Source of the DNA: Pseudomonas sp. R28(2017)
GTDB taxonomy: Bacteria > Pseudomonadota > Gammaproteobacteria > Pseudomonadales > Pseudomonadaceae
Reading direction: 5' to 3'
Assembly: GCF_002112505.1 (NCBI RefSeq)
Contig: NZ_NEHW01000005.1
Location: 124,001-188,000 of the forward strand
Length of the DNA: 64,000 nucleotides
The position numbers were made by a program, and so were the translations under genes. Below the pieces are notes generated by a model. It made no database searches. It saw only the letters and a list, made by a program, of their open reading frames with translations, and was not told the origin of the DNA. Below, piece by piece: positions 37,441 through 45,640 of this stretch (positions are counted from its first letter, which is position 1; each line of letters begins with the position of its first letter).

Positions 37441-38412
37441 ATGGGTCGAGTCGTGGCATCGGCGGTGTATGCCGCCGGCAGAAAGGTCACCAACATCAGC
37501 ATCGACGAAGGCAGCGAGTGGGCGCGCAAGCCGGGGCACTTCGTGTGGATCGGCCTGGAAGAGCCCAATGCCGAGGAGCTGGCCAACCTGCAGTGCCAGT
37601 TCAACCTGCACGAACTGGCCATCGAGGATGCGCTGGAAAAACACAGCCGGCCAAAGCTGGAAACTTTCGGCGACGCGCTGTTCATCGTCACCTATTCGCC
37701 GGTACGCCACGAAGGCAAGCTGGAGTTCATCGAAACTCACATCTTCGCCGGCAACGGCTACATCATCACCTGCCGCAATGGCCACTCGAAATCCTACGCC
37801 CTGGTGCGCCAGCGCTGCGAGGCGCGCCCGCTGCTGCTCGAACATGGCGAGGACTTCGTGCTGTATGCCCTGCTCGACTTCGTCACCGAGAACTACCAGC
37901 CGGTCAGCGAGGCCATTCATGGCGAGATCGAGGAGCTGGAGCAGAGCGTGCTGAGCACCACGCTGCAGGAGGAAGACATCCAGCGCCTGCACAGCCTGCG
38001 CCGCGACATCCTGCGCCTGCGCCGCTATGTGGCACCGATGGTGGAGGTCAGCGAGGAACTGCAGCGCCTGAGCTTCCCGTTCATCGACAAGAACATGCGC
38101 CCGTACTTCCGTGATGTGCAGATCCACGTGACGCGGCAGATGGAGGACCTGGCCGGGATCCGCGACATCGCCAGCCAGACCATCGAGATCGGCATGCTGC
38201 TGGAGTCGTCACGGCAGAGCATCGTGCAGCGCAAGTTTGCCGCCTGGGCGGCGATCCTCGCCTTCCCCACGGCGATTGCCGGGATCTACGGGATGAACTT
38301 TCAGAACATGCCGGAGCTTGGGTGGCACTATGGCTATTTTGGGGTGCTCGGCGTGATTGCGCTGGGGTGTAGCGGGCTCTATGCCAGCTTCAAGAAATCT
38401 GGCTGGCTGTGA
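37441..38412 (+). CDS. corA: Magnesium/cobalt transporter CorA family
   Basis: 323 residues. Soluble alpha/beta N-domain, long stalk helix (about 170-265), two C-terminal membrane helices (about 267-287 and 300-318) with the signature YGMNF after TM1. Pentameric divalent-cation channel. ATG at 37441 is preferred over GTG at 37417. Ends at a REP pair; 63 bp after the acyltransferase gene. Confidence 0.92.
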   Translation: MGRVVASAVYAAGRKVTNISIDEGSEWARKPGHFVWIGLEEPNAEELANLQCQFNLHELAIEDALEKHSRPKLETFGDALFIVTYSPVRHEGKLEFIETHIFAGNGYIITCRNGHSKSYALVRQRCEARPLLLEHGEDFVLYALLDFVTENYQPVSEAIHGEIEELEQSVLSTTLQEEDIQRLHSLRRDILRLRRYVAPMVEVSEELQRLSFPFIDKNMRPYFRDVQIHVTRQMEDLAGIRDIASQTIEIGMLLESSRQSIVQRKFAAWAAILAFPTAIAGIYGMNFQNMPELGWHYGYFGVLGVIALGCSGLYASFKKSGWL

Positions 38413-38413
38413 G

Positions 38414-38509
38414 GGCCTCTTCGCGGGCACGCCCGCTCCCACAGGGTTCGAATGCGCTCCGATAACCGTGGGAGCGGGCTTGCCCGCGAATGGGCTGCAA
38501 AGCAGCCCC
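38414..38509. repeat. REP pair 8 with appended hairpin
   Basis: Left core CGGGCACGCCCG; right unit ends in GAATGGGC, continued by GGGCTGC-AAA-GCAGCCCC. Same 3' addition as the pair at 51876. Confidence 0.92.
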
Positions 38510-38518
38510 GGCAATTGA

Positions 38519-39253
38519 TCAGGCGGCGCTGTCGCTGGCCTTGGCCGGCTGCTGGATGAAGCGCATCATCCACTCCCCCACCAGGTCGCCCTGATGCTCG
38601 GTGGCCAGGCTGGCAATGGCCTTGTGGTACACCTCGTCCCCCAGGTACTCCTGACGCGCATCGAGCAGCGCCCGCGAGTAGTCATGGACGAACTCCGGGT
38701 GGCCCTGGAAGCACAGCACCTGATCGCGAATGTGGTAGGCCGCATTCGGGCAGAAGTCGCTGGAGGCGATCACCGTGGCGCCTTCGGGCAGCTCGGTGAC
38801 CTGGTCCTGGTGGCTGATCAGCAAGGTCAGCTCGGAAACCTCCGGGTCCATCCACGGCGCATGCGCCGCCAGCGAATAGCGGTGAACACCCACGCCCCAG
38901 CCCTGGTCGGCGCGCTCGGCCTTGCCACCCAGGGTCAAAGCCAGCAGCTGGTGACCGAAGCACACGCCCAGCAGCTTGTCGCCACGCTCGTACAGCTTGA
39001 GCAGGTAGGCCTTCAGCGTCTGGATCCAGGGATCGCTACCAAACGAATCGGCCTTGCTGCCCGTGACCAGGTAGGCATCGAAGCGTTCGCCGTCGGGCGG
39101 GTAGTCGCCGTTCATCACGTTGTACACACGAAACTCGGCTGCGATCGGCTGACGCGAGAAGAGCTGCTCGAACATCCTTCCGTAGCCCTGGTACTGCGCG
39201 GTCAACTCCGGTCGCAGGACATCGGTTTCAAGGATGCAGATGCGTAACGACAT
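38519..39253 (-). CDS. Class I glutamine amidotransferase-like protein
   Basis: 244 residues, GATase1 fold. Nucleophile Cys in LLGVCFGHQLLA (about residue 103) and His-Pro-Glu in CFQGHPEFVHDY complete the triad. Stand-alone GATases of this kind are often annotated as GMP synthase-like; some hydrolyse gamma-glutamyl compounds. No synthetase partner is adjacent. ATG at 39253 (MSLRICILE) has AGGA 8 bp upstream. Confidence 0.85.
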   Translation of the reverse strand: MSLRICILETDVLRPELTAQYQGYGRMFEQLFSRQPIAAEFRVYNVMNGDYPPDGERFDAYLVTGSKADSFGSDPWIQTLKAYLLKLYERGDKLLGVCFGHQLLALTLGGKAERADQGWGVGVHRYSLAAHAPWMDPEVSELTLLISHQDQVTELPEGATVIASSDFCPNAAYHIRDQVLCFQGHPEFVHDYSRALLDARQEYLGDEVYHKAIASLATEHQGDLVGEWMMRFIQQPAKASDSAA

Positions 39254-39441
39254 AGGGATAGTCCTGAACGACATGGGTGGGAATCTGTTGTAGAGACTGC
39301 CGCGAAAGCCACGTACAAGCAAGTAGGCTGCACTGACGAACGGTCACATTCTGTCGGGGAAGCGCGGGTGGATACGCGGCTGTCTAGGCAGAGCCTGTCA
39401 GCGGGGTGGCCAGTGGCCTCATAGCCAATCGAAATTGCGCC
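39254..39441. other. Intergenic stretch without recognised content
   Basis: Together with the palindrome that follows, 328 bp separate the amidotransferase start from the next small ORF. This first part must hold the amidotransferase promoter on the minus strand, but no convincing -35/-10 pair, repeat or RNA was seen. Confidence 0.5.
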
Positions 39442-39481
39442 GTTATCCATTTAGAACAAAGGGTTCTCAATAATGGATAAC
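39442..39481. promoter_or_regulatory. Nested 40-bp palindrome
   Basis: GTTATCCATT (39442-39451) and AATGGATAAC (39472-39481) are perfect 10-bp arms; inside lie AGAAC (39453-39457) and GTTCT (39463-39467). Could be a strong operator or an RNA hairpin in the leader of the small ORF at 39582. Confidence 0.5.
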
Positions 39482-39581
39482 ACTCGCCCTGTGGGTGGTT
39501 TATATCCACATACATGAGGCAAGCAGACCCGACAAGGAAGCCACCGGGTATTCAGGAATAACAACAAGAAGGCGGTCCGCC

Positions 39582-39677
39582 ATGTTCAGACAATCGAAAC
39601 TTCGCCAAGCCGGGCTCATTCTTTTCGCCACGACTTTGCTGCTCATCCTTCCCAACCTCACGCGTTTGTTCGGCTGA
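39582..39677 (+). CDS. 31-residue membrane peptide
   Basis: MFRQSKLRQAGL then a hydrophobic run (LILFATTLLLILPN) and LTRLFG. ATG with GAAGG about 9 bp upstream. A basic N-terminus and one membrane span make a plausible inner-membrane small protein. It comes 55 bp before the cytochrome c gene and may be co-transcribed. Could also be a chance ORF. Confidence 0.5.
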   Translation: MFRQSKLRQAGLILFATTLLLILPNLTRLFG

Positions 39678-39732
39678 GAGCGCCAATGCTGCGCTTGGGT
39701 TAATCTTCCGGCTTTAAGGTCGGAGATTGCCC

Positions 39733-40533
39733 ATGCGCCATTGCCTTGCCGCGCTAACCCTGCTGTTGAGCTTGCCGCTATCGGCGGCGCAGTTGCAGCT
39801 GGAGCTGGGCGACAGCGCCCGGCAGTGGTCCAGCGAAGCACTGCTGAAGCACCCTCAGGCGCGCGACATCGACATTGATCAGGACGTTTCCTACAAGCGG
39901 CCCATGCATTACCGCGCCGTGCCGTTGGCTACGCTGCTGCCTGGGGTCAAGGCCGATGATCATCTGCAGGCGGTGGCGCTCGATGGCTTTGCCGCAGAAA
40001 TGCCCGCCGGGCCGTTGCTGGAGGAAGGCCCGGCGCGTGCCTGGCTGGCCGTGGAGGACCCAGCCAGGCCGTGGCCGGCGCTGGGCGACGGCAAACCGGG
40101 CGCAGGGCCTTTCTACCTGGTCTGGACTAACCCGCAGGCAAGCGGCATTCGCCCCGAGCAATGGCCCTTCCAGGTTGCCACCATCCGCCGCCTGGCGCCG
40201 GTCGAGCAGCGTTTTCCGGCGCTGCTGCCCGACCCCGCTTTGCCAGCCAACGACCCGGTGCGCCGGGGCTTTGCCCTGTTCCAGCAGAATTGCCTGGCCT
40301 GCCATCGGCTCAATGGTGCGGGGGATTCGCAGTTCGGGCCGGACCTGAACGTGCCGCACAACCCGACCGAGTATTTCCGGCCTGAGTTCTTGCGCAGGTA
40401 CATTCGGGACCCGCAGAGCTTGCGGCATTGGCCGCAGGCGCGGATGCCGGGGTTTGCCGAGAATGTGCTGAGTGAGCAGGAGCTGGATGCGTTGTTGGCT
40501 TATCTGGGGCATATGGCTGGGCGCAGGCCCTGA
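39733..40533 (+). CDS. Periplasmic c-type cytochrome with N-terminal oxidoreductase-like domain
   Basis: 266 residues. Signal peptide (about 1-19, LTLLLSLPLSAAQ). Residues of about 20-155 look like a small molybdopterin-oxidoreductase-like (SUOX-type) fold without visible cofactor residues; about 170-260 is a class I cytochrome c with haem motif CLACH (C-x-x-C-H) and a distal Met in ARMPGFAE. Expected to carry electrons in the periplasm. Partner enzyme not adjacent. ATG at 39733; the TTG two codons earlier is less likely. Confidence 0.82.
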   Translation: MRHCLAALTLLLSLPLSAAQLQLELGDSARQWSSEALLKHPQARDIDIDQDVSYKRPMHYRAVPLATLLPGVKADDHLQAVALDGFAAEMPAGPLLEEGPARAWLAVEDPARPWPALGDGKPGAGPFYLVWTNPQASGIRPEQWPFQVATIRRLAPVEQRFPALLPDPALPANDPVRRGFALFQQNCLACHRLNGAGDSQFGPDLNVPHNPTEYFRPEFLRRYIRDPQSLRHWPQARMPGFAENVLSEQELDALLAYLGHMAGRRP

Positions 40534-40544
40534 AATCGGGGAAT

Positions 40545-40635
40545 CTTCTTCGCGGGCACGCCCGCTCCCACAGGGATATCACAGTGTTTGAGGGCGGTGA
40601 TATCTCTGTAGGAGCGGGCGGGCCCGCGAAGAAGG
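40545..40635. repeat. REP pair 9 (convergent gene ends)
   Basis: Diverged pair: outer arms read CTTCTTCGCGGG/CCCGCGAAGAAGG, the right unit has CTGTAGGAGCGGGCGGGCCCGCGAAG. The loop holds GATATC...GATATC. Confidence 0.9.
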
Positions 40636-40648
40636 CAACGCATTCGTT

Positions 40649-40981
40649 TCAGGCAATCGGCCTTTCCTGCTTGACGCCCCACCCTTCGACTTCGCCGCCA
40701 CAGGGTGAAACGACCTGCTCGAAGGCCTCCTCGAAGTCACCTATCCCACCGTAGGTGGCATACATGACCTTGCTCAGTTCCAGGTGCCACGCGCCATCGT
40801 CCAGTTCACGCACCTGAGCATTCAACGATTCGCCACGAAACTGCCCGGCTGCGCGTCGCGCGCCGGCTTCATCTGGAAATACCGCGTAGAACTCGATGGG
40901 GTGGATGCGGGTGAAGTCGAAGCCGCCAGCTTTCATCTGGCGCAAGACATTACTGCTGATATCGTCGTTCAGGCTGCTCAT
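40649..40981 (-). CDS. RraB-like protein (RNase E inhibitor family)
   Basis: 110 residues. N-terminal DDISSNVLRQMKAGG and central HPIEFYAVFPDEAGARRA resemble RraB, which binds RNase E and limits mRNA decay in E. coli. The acidic C-terminal tail of enteric RraB is short here. ATG at 40981 follows GGGAGGA. Similarity is to fold and pattern only, so inhibition of RNase E is unproven. Confidence 0.75.
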   Translation of the reverse strand: MSSLNDDISSNVLRQMKAGGFDFTRIHPIEFYAVFPDEAGARRAAGQFRGESLNAQVRELDDGAWHLELSKVMYATYGGIGDFEEAFEQVVSPCGGEVEGWGVKQERPIA

Positions 40982-41123
40982 GAATCGTCCTCCCGAATAA
41001 TGCGATGGATAGACTTTCCGTGCACTACGCACCTGCCGGCATTGCCAGCAGATCGAGCTGATGCAAGACGCGAATTGAATGGGTGCAGGCCCGCAGAAAA
41101 GGCCGACACCTCCCACCAGCGTA

Positions 41124-41139
41124 GTGCCTGTGCAGGCAC
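41124..41139. other. 16-bp perfect palindrome
   Basis: GTGCCTG-TG-CAGGCAC, 17 bp past the end of the minus-strand gene at 41156. Without a T-run; may be an operator for the RraB-like gene or a weak terminator. Confidence 0.3.
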
Positions 41140-41155
41140 CACGCCAACCTGTGAT

Positions 41156-41392
41156 TCAGGGCGCTTCGTGGATGCTGGTGATGATCACGCCGTTCTGCTC
41201 CTTGAGCCAGCGTGCGGTAGGGGATGGGGCGCGGTCCTGGAAGTCGTTGAGGTCCAGCTCATCCATGACCGGAAACAGATGCGAACGGATGGCACGGGCT
41301 GCCTCCTCCTCGCTGGGGCACTGTTCACCGTGCAGCAGCAACGTGGTTGGCTCGCCTTTCTGGTCGGCAAAGATGACTTCCCACTCTTTCAT
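41156..41392 (-). CDS. Small acidic protein of unknown function
   Basis: 78 residues, not recognised. ATG at 41392 with GAGAGGG upstream. Soluble and acidic, mixed alpha/beta: KEWEVIFADQKGEPTTLLLH, then EEEAARAIRSHLFP, ending NGVIITSIHEAP. Codon use and SD support a real gene. It sits between the RraB-like gene and the sulfatase terminator, same strand as both. Confidence 0.7.
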   Translation of the reverse strand: MKEWEVIFADQKGEPTTLLLHGEQCPSEEEAARAIRSHLFPVMDELDLNDFQDRAPSPTARWLKEQNGVIITSIHEAP

Positions 41393-41474
41393 TGAATAGC
41401 CCTCTCAATCAAAGAACACCCGGTGTGTGACGCCTGTAGATGCAGACATTGGGCCTGGAAATTCGTTCCTGCAA

Positions 41475-41503
41475 CAGAAAGGGCCGCAATGCGGCCCTTT
41501 CTG
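41475..41503 (-). terminator. Terminator of the LTA-synthase-like gene
   Basis: CAGAAAGGGCCGC-AAT-GCGGCCCTTTCTG: 13-bp perfect stem; the minus-strand side of the stem ends in TTTCTG, 30 bp after the sulfatase stop. Confidence 0.75.
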
Positions 41504-41532
41504 TCTACAGCTTGCTACTGGCGGGTGGCCGC

Positions 41533-43590
41533 TTACTTCTTAGGGGTGCCGTGAACGACCCCGGCGGTGTTGTCCAGCAGGCTCTTGGTCGCCGTCTGGA
41601 TGAAGGCCTCGAGCTGCTGCAGCATCTGCGGCTGCTCCGGGCTTTCGATCAGTTCGGCCTTGAACTCGCTGCCCAGCTGGTAGCGATACAGGCGCGGGCT
41701 CATGTCCTTGGACTCGATCAGCAGGTGGTCGCCCTTGACCAGGCCGACGATCTGCTCGCTGCCCGACGGCTTGATCATGCCGATGCCCGGGTCGCCCTCA
41801 GGCAGGTTGAGCAGGTCGCGGCCCCAGCACTGGTGGCGGGTCTCGCCACCCAGGCGGCCCATGATGGTCGGCACGATGTCGACCTGGGTACCCACGGTGT
41901 GGTTGACCGCACCGAACTTCTCCTGGATGCCCGGCGCGATCAGCAGCAGCGGCACGTTGAAGCGGCCCAGGTCCAGCTCGGTGACCTGCTGCTGGTTGCC
42001 AAAGCCGTGGTCGCCGACGATGACGAACAGGGTCTCCTTGAAGTACGGCTCTTTACGCGCCTTCTCGAAGAACTGGCCCAGTGCCCAGTCGGAATAGCGC
42101 ATGGCGGTCAGGTGTTCGTCCAGGCGGCCCTGGCCGGTGACCTTCTCGACCGGCAGGTTGGCCGGCAGCGCATACGGGGTGTGGTTGGACAGGGTCTGCA
42201 GCAGCGCGTAGATCGGCTTCTTGCCGTCGTGCTTGGCCAGCTCCTCGTTGCCACGGTCGAACATGTCCTGGTCGGACACGCCCCAGGTCGGGTCGGAGAA
42301 CACCGGGTTGACGAAGTCGTTACGGCCGATGAAGGTGGTCATGCCCTGGTTGCCGAAGAACCCGGACTGGTTGTCCCAGGCGAAATCGCCGTTGTAGACA
42401 TAGACGTCGTCGTAGTCGCGGGCACTGAGCAGCGCCGGCAGGCCCGACAGCTTGTGGCCGCCTTCAGGGGTCTGCATCAGGTATTCGAAGCCTGGCAGGT
42501 TGGGGAAGCAGGCCATGGTGGCGAACATGCCCTGGTGGGTATGGGTGCCGTTGGAGAAGAAGCGGTCGAACAGCAGGCCTTCCTTGGCCAGCTTGTCGAA
42601 GTACGGGGTGATGTTGTTAGGGCTGCCCAGGGCGCCTACCGAGTGGCCGGCGAAGCTTTCCATGAGGATCACCACGACGTTCTTGATCGGCAGGGTGCGG
42701 TCGGCCGGCGGCACGAAGTCGCGGCGCACGGCAGCCTCGTCGGCATCGACCAGGGTGTCGTTGGCGGTCAGCAACTGCTTGCGCACGGTCTCGGTGGCCA
42801 GCTCCTGCTTCAGCACCGGCTTCCAGATATTGGCGCGGTCTTCGCCGAAGCGGCTCTTGGCGGCGTCGATCAGGGTCAGGGTGCCGTTCAGGCCCAACTG
42901 GTTGACGAAGTTGGAGTCGGTGGTGAAGGCATCACCCCAACGCATCGGCGGGCCCTGGCGCAGGGTGCCACGGGCGGCAACCACGGCCACCAGCAGGATC
43001 ACCATGAACACCGCCAGGCGGTTGTACCACGGCGCCACGCGCTGTTCGCCGGTACTGCGGGTCAGGCGGTCGATACCCTTGAACAGCAGGCTCAGCAACC
43101 AGGTGCCAAAGGCCCAGGCCAGCAGGTAGCGGACCACCGGGAAGCCGTACCAGAGCATGCTCAGCACGGTCTTCGGGTCTTCCTTGATGTACTGGAAGAC
43201 CAGGCCGTTGAGGCGCTGGTGGAACTCACGGTAGAAGTCCATCTCCATCAGGCCGAGGAACATCACCACGCTCGAGGCCACGGTCAGCCAGAAGCGGAAC
43301 AGCCCACGGCGGGCCATGAGCCAGGGGCTCAGCAGCGCCAGCAGCAGCGGAATGCTCAGGTACACCACCACCCGCAGGTCGAAGCGCAAACCGTTGAGGA
43401 AGCCTTCGGCGACGGTCGAATAAGGGGTGTCGCCGATCATGTCGCTGTTGTAGACCAGCAGCGCCAGGCGCACCAGGCTGAGCATCAACATGATCACCAG
43501 GCCGCTGAGCAGCGTGTAGGCCAGGTGCGATTTCAAGGTCGGCGTGAAAGCGCGCGCGCCCTGTTGCCTCAAGGCATCCGTGTTAGCCAT
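41533..43590 (-). CDS. LTA-synthase-family membrane sulfatase / phosphoglycerol transferase
   Basis: 685 residues. Five N-terminal membrane helices (up to about residue 220), then a periplasmic sulfatase-fold domain. Metal and active-site segments: ILMESFAGHSVG, the likely catalytic Thr in FFSNGTHTHQGMF, and VGDHGFGNQQ near 535. In Gram-negatives such proteins (OpgB-like) transfer phosphoglycerol to periplasmic glucans; LTA itself is absent in Pseudomonas. The exact acceptor is unknown. Single gene with its own terminator. Confidence 0.88.
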   Translation of the reverse strand: MANTDALRQQGARAFTPTLKSHLAYTLLSGLVIMLMLSLVRLALLVYNSDMIGDTPYSTVAEGFLNGLRFDLRVVVYLSIPLLLALLSPWLMARRGLFRFWLTVASSVVMFLGLMEMDFYREFHQRLNGLVFQYIKEDPKTVLSMLWYGFPVVRYLLAWAFGTWLLSLLFKGIDRLTRSTGEQRVAPWYNRLAVFMVILLVAVVAARGTLRQGPPMRWGDAFTTDSNFVNQLGLNGTLTLIDAAKSRFGEDRANIWKPVLKQELATETVRKQLLTANDTLVDADEAAVRRDFVPPADRTLPIKNVVVILMESFAGHSVGALGSPNNITPYFDKLAKEGLLFDRFFSNGTHTHQGMFATMACFPNLPGFEYLMQTPEGGHKLSGLPALLSARDYDDVYVYNGDFAWDNQSGFFGNQGMTTFIGRNDFVNPVFSDPTWGVSDQDMFDRGNEELAKHDGKKPIYALLQTLSNHTPYALPANLPVEKVTGQGRLDEHLTAMRYSDWALGQFFEKARKEPYFKETLFVIVGDHGFGNQQQVTELDLGRFNVPLLLIAPGIQEKFGAVNHTVGTQVDIVPTIMGRLGGETRHQCWGRDLLNLPEGDPGIGMIKPSGSEQIVGLVKGDHLLIESKDMSPRLYRYQLGSEFKAELIESPEQPQMLQQLEAFIQTATKSLLDNTAGVVHGTPKK

Positions 43591-43734
43591 GAATGGGAAA
43601 GTCCTAGGATTGCGGGTTTGCGGAGATGGCGCTGGGGCTGGCCCAACGCAGCATTGTGCGGGTGCGGATTCTGTTTAAACCAATGTGAAAATTTTGTCAC
43701 CACCCTGTTGCTGATTTTGTCTGGGCCGCGGGTT

Positions 43735-43926
43735 TCATATACGGACATTGCCCCGCGGCCCGGCAATCGCCCAGATCACCAGGCCGAGCACCGGCAACAG
43801 GGCGATCAGCAGAATCCACAGCACCTTGATCCCCACTTCGCTGCTGCTCTTGATCACATTGAGGATCGCCCAGATGTCCAGGGCGAGGATGATCAGGCCG
43901 ACCAGGCCGTTGAAGGTAGAGCCCAT
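43735..43926 (-). CDS. PLDc_N-domain small membrane protein
   Basis: 63 residues with two membrane helices: FNGLVGLIILALDIWAILN and VLWILLIALLPVLGLVIWA, joined by SSSEVGIK and ended by GPRGN, the PLDc_N (phospholipase D-nuclease N-terminal) pattern. ATG at 43926 follows AAGGAG. No enzymatic domain attached; such proteins are often cell-envelope or stress related. Divergent from the ZIP gene. Confidence 0.85.
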   Translation of the reverse strand: MGSTFNGLVGLIILALDIWAILNVIKSSSEVGIKVLWILLIALLPVLGLVIWAIAGPRGNVRI

Positions 43927-44050
43927 TGCCACGTTCTCCTTGAAAGGCTGATGCTGAGCATAGTCCTCTATCAAGGCCATAGAAGGGAATCCTTGGCCTG
44001 CCACACAGGTCACTACCTAGACTGCAAGCATCCACGGATTCGAGGTTCCT

Positions 44051-44989
44051 ATGCCCACCGCCCACACCCACAGCGCCACCCCGCCCTCCTTGCTGAACGC
44101 CTGGCGCCAGCAGGCGCTCAGCAGCCCATGGCTCAGCGCGGGCCTGGCCGTGAGCTTGCTGGCGGTCATCGTACTGCTGGCGGCCAGCTTCTGGAGCGCG
44201 ATCAACGGCGACCATGCCGACAACCTGCACCTGGCCGCGCTCGGCGGGCTTTCCGGCTTCGCCGCCACGGCCCTGGGGGCGGTGCTGGCGGTGGTGCTGC
44301 GCGATGTCAGCGCACGCAGCCAGGATGTGATGCTCGGCTTTGCCGCCGGCATGATGCTCGCCGCCAGCTCGTTCTCGCTGATCCTGCCGGGCCTCGATGC
44401 CGCCCGCGCGATCACCGGCAATGGCCCGGCGGCGGCGTTCACCGTGGTGCTGGGCATGGGCCTGGGCGTGCTGCTGATGCTCGGCCTCGACCGCTTCACC
44501 CCCCACGAGCATGAAAGCACAGGCCCCTGCGGCCCTGAGGCCGAGCGCATCAGCCGGGTGTGGCTGTTCGTGCTGGCGATCACCTTGCACAACCTGCCCG
44601 AGGGCATGGCGATCGGCGTGAGCTTCGCCAATGGCGACATGAACATCGGCCTGCCGCTGACCAGCGCCATCGCCATCCAGGACATCCCTGAAGGCCTGGC
44701 CGTGGCCCTGGCGTTGCGGGCGACCGGGCTGTCGAACCTGAAAGCTGCGCTGGTGGCGATTGGTTCGGGGCTGATGGAGCCCCTGGGCGCGGTGATCGGC
44801 CTGGGTATTTCCACCGGGTTTGCCCTGGCCTACCCGATCAGCATGGGGCTGGCGGCGGGGGCGATGATCTTCGTGGTGTCCCACGAGGTGATTCCCGAAA
44901 CCCACCGTAATGGGCACCAGACTTCGGCGACCCTGGGATTGATGGGTGGGTTTGCGGTGATGATGTTTCTCGATACCGCGTTGGGCTGA
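44051..44989 (+). CDS. ZIP-family metal transporter (GufA type)
   Basis: 312 residues with 8-9 membrane helices. The metal-binding helices carry HNLPEGMAIGV and QDIPEGLAVAL, the first the hallmark of ZIP TM4, the second an HxxxE-like variant with Gln for His in TM5. A His-rich loop (PHEHEST) lies between TM3 and TM4. Imports zinc or other divalent cations into the cytosol. Inner membrane. Confidence 0.9.
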   Translation: MPTAHTHSATPPSLLNAWRQQALSSPWLSAGLAVSLLAVIVLLAASFWSAINGDHADNLHLAALGGLSGFAATALGAVLAVVLRDVSARSQDVMLGFAAGMMLAASSFSLILPGLDAARAITGNGPAAAFTVVLGMGLGVLLMLGLDRFTPHEHESTGPCGPEAERISRVWLFVLAITLHNLPEGMAIGVSFANGDMNIGLPLTSAIAIQDIPEGLAVALALRATGLSNLKAALVAIGSGLMEPLGAVIGLGISTGFALAYPISMGLAAGAMIFVVSHEVIPETHRNGHQTSATLGLMGGFAVMMFLDTALG

Positions 44990-45009
44990 AGTAGCCGGGC
45001 GCCTTCAAT

Positions 45010-45039
45010 GGCCCCTTCGCGGGCAAGCCCGCGAAGAGG
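45010..45039. repeat. Single, trimmed REP unit
   Basis: Only the TTCGCGGGC-AA-GCCCGCGAA core with GGCC/GAGGC edges is left; the CTCCCACAGG arms are missing. Between the convergent ZIP gene and the gene at 45052. Confidence 0.8.
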
Positions 45040-45051
45040 CAAACGCTGCTG

Positions 45052-45582
45052 TCAGACGTGAACGGCGACCCTCAAGGCCTCCAGCGCCGGCTCCACCTTG
45101 ATCCCCACCTCGGCCCCCAGCTCTAGCACCCGCGCCAGGTCCTGCTGGCCAACCATCACCATCTGCAGTTCATCATCGAGCAGCTGGCTGAAGTTGAGCA
45201 GCACATAGCCACCGGCTTCCTTGTTCAACGCGCCCATCTGCACCTGGATGCGGTTGAGCGCGGTCAGTGGCTCGGTGCGCGCCAGCTGCTTGGGCTTGAG
45301 GGTGAACGGCACGCTCAGGTCGAACGAATCGCTGATGTGCTGGAACAGTTCCTGGTAGCTGTCGGCCTGGAACACCACGGTGTCTGGCAGGCTCCCGAGC
45401 ACGACCCATTCACCCAGCGGGATCGGGAAACTGTCGTCGTAGTTGATGTCCGGGTTGGCGGCCAGGAAGGCGGCCGGGTCGGCGTAGGCCTGGGCAGCCT
45501 CGTCGGCGATGCGCTCGATGTCCTCATCGCGCATGCAGCCGGCACCGATGAGGCTGATGAATTCGAGCAACTGGTTTTTCAT
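45052..45582 (-). CDS. Soluble protein of unknown function (possibly DUF6630)
   Basis: 176 residues. Start KNQLLEFISLIGAG, then a helical part, and FPIPLGEWVVLGSLPDTVVFQADSY in the middle. The pattern reminds me of DUF6630 proteins, but that is from memory and uncertain. No signal peptide or membrane helix. Same strand as the ankyrin gene upstream, 58 bp apart, so the two may form a unit. Confidence 0.75.
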   Translation of the reverse strand: MKNQLLEFISLIGAGCMRDEDIERIADEAAQAYADPAAFLAANPDINYDDSFPIPLGEWVVLGSLPDTVVFQADSYQELFQHISDSFDLSVPFTLKPKQLARTEPLTALNRIQVQMGALNKEAGGYVLLNFSQLLDDELQMVMVGQQDLARVLELGAEVGIKVEPALEALRVAVHV

Positions 45583-45640
45583 GAAGGGGCCTGCGACGGG
45601 TGAAAAGTCGCCAAGGATAGCCGCAAATGCCCCCGGGCGG

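Noticed and set aside
35830..38127. Long minus-strand ORF of 765 codons
   Set aside because: It is antisense to the crotonase, acyltransferase and corA genes, which have clear motifs and start sites; the protein is Val/His/Gln-rich with no domain.
39254..39441. Riboswitch or small RNA in the 188-bp stretch before the nested palindrome
   Set aside because: No stable fold or conserved aptamer motif was recognised by eye.
41440..44514. Plus-strand ORF of 1024 codons
   Set aside because: It lies opposite the LTA-synthase-like gene and crosses the PLDc_N and ZIP genes; typical shadow of GC-rich coding.
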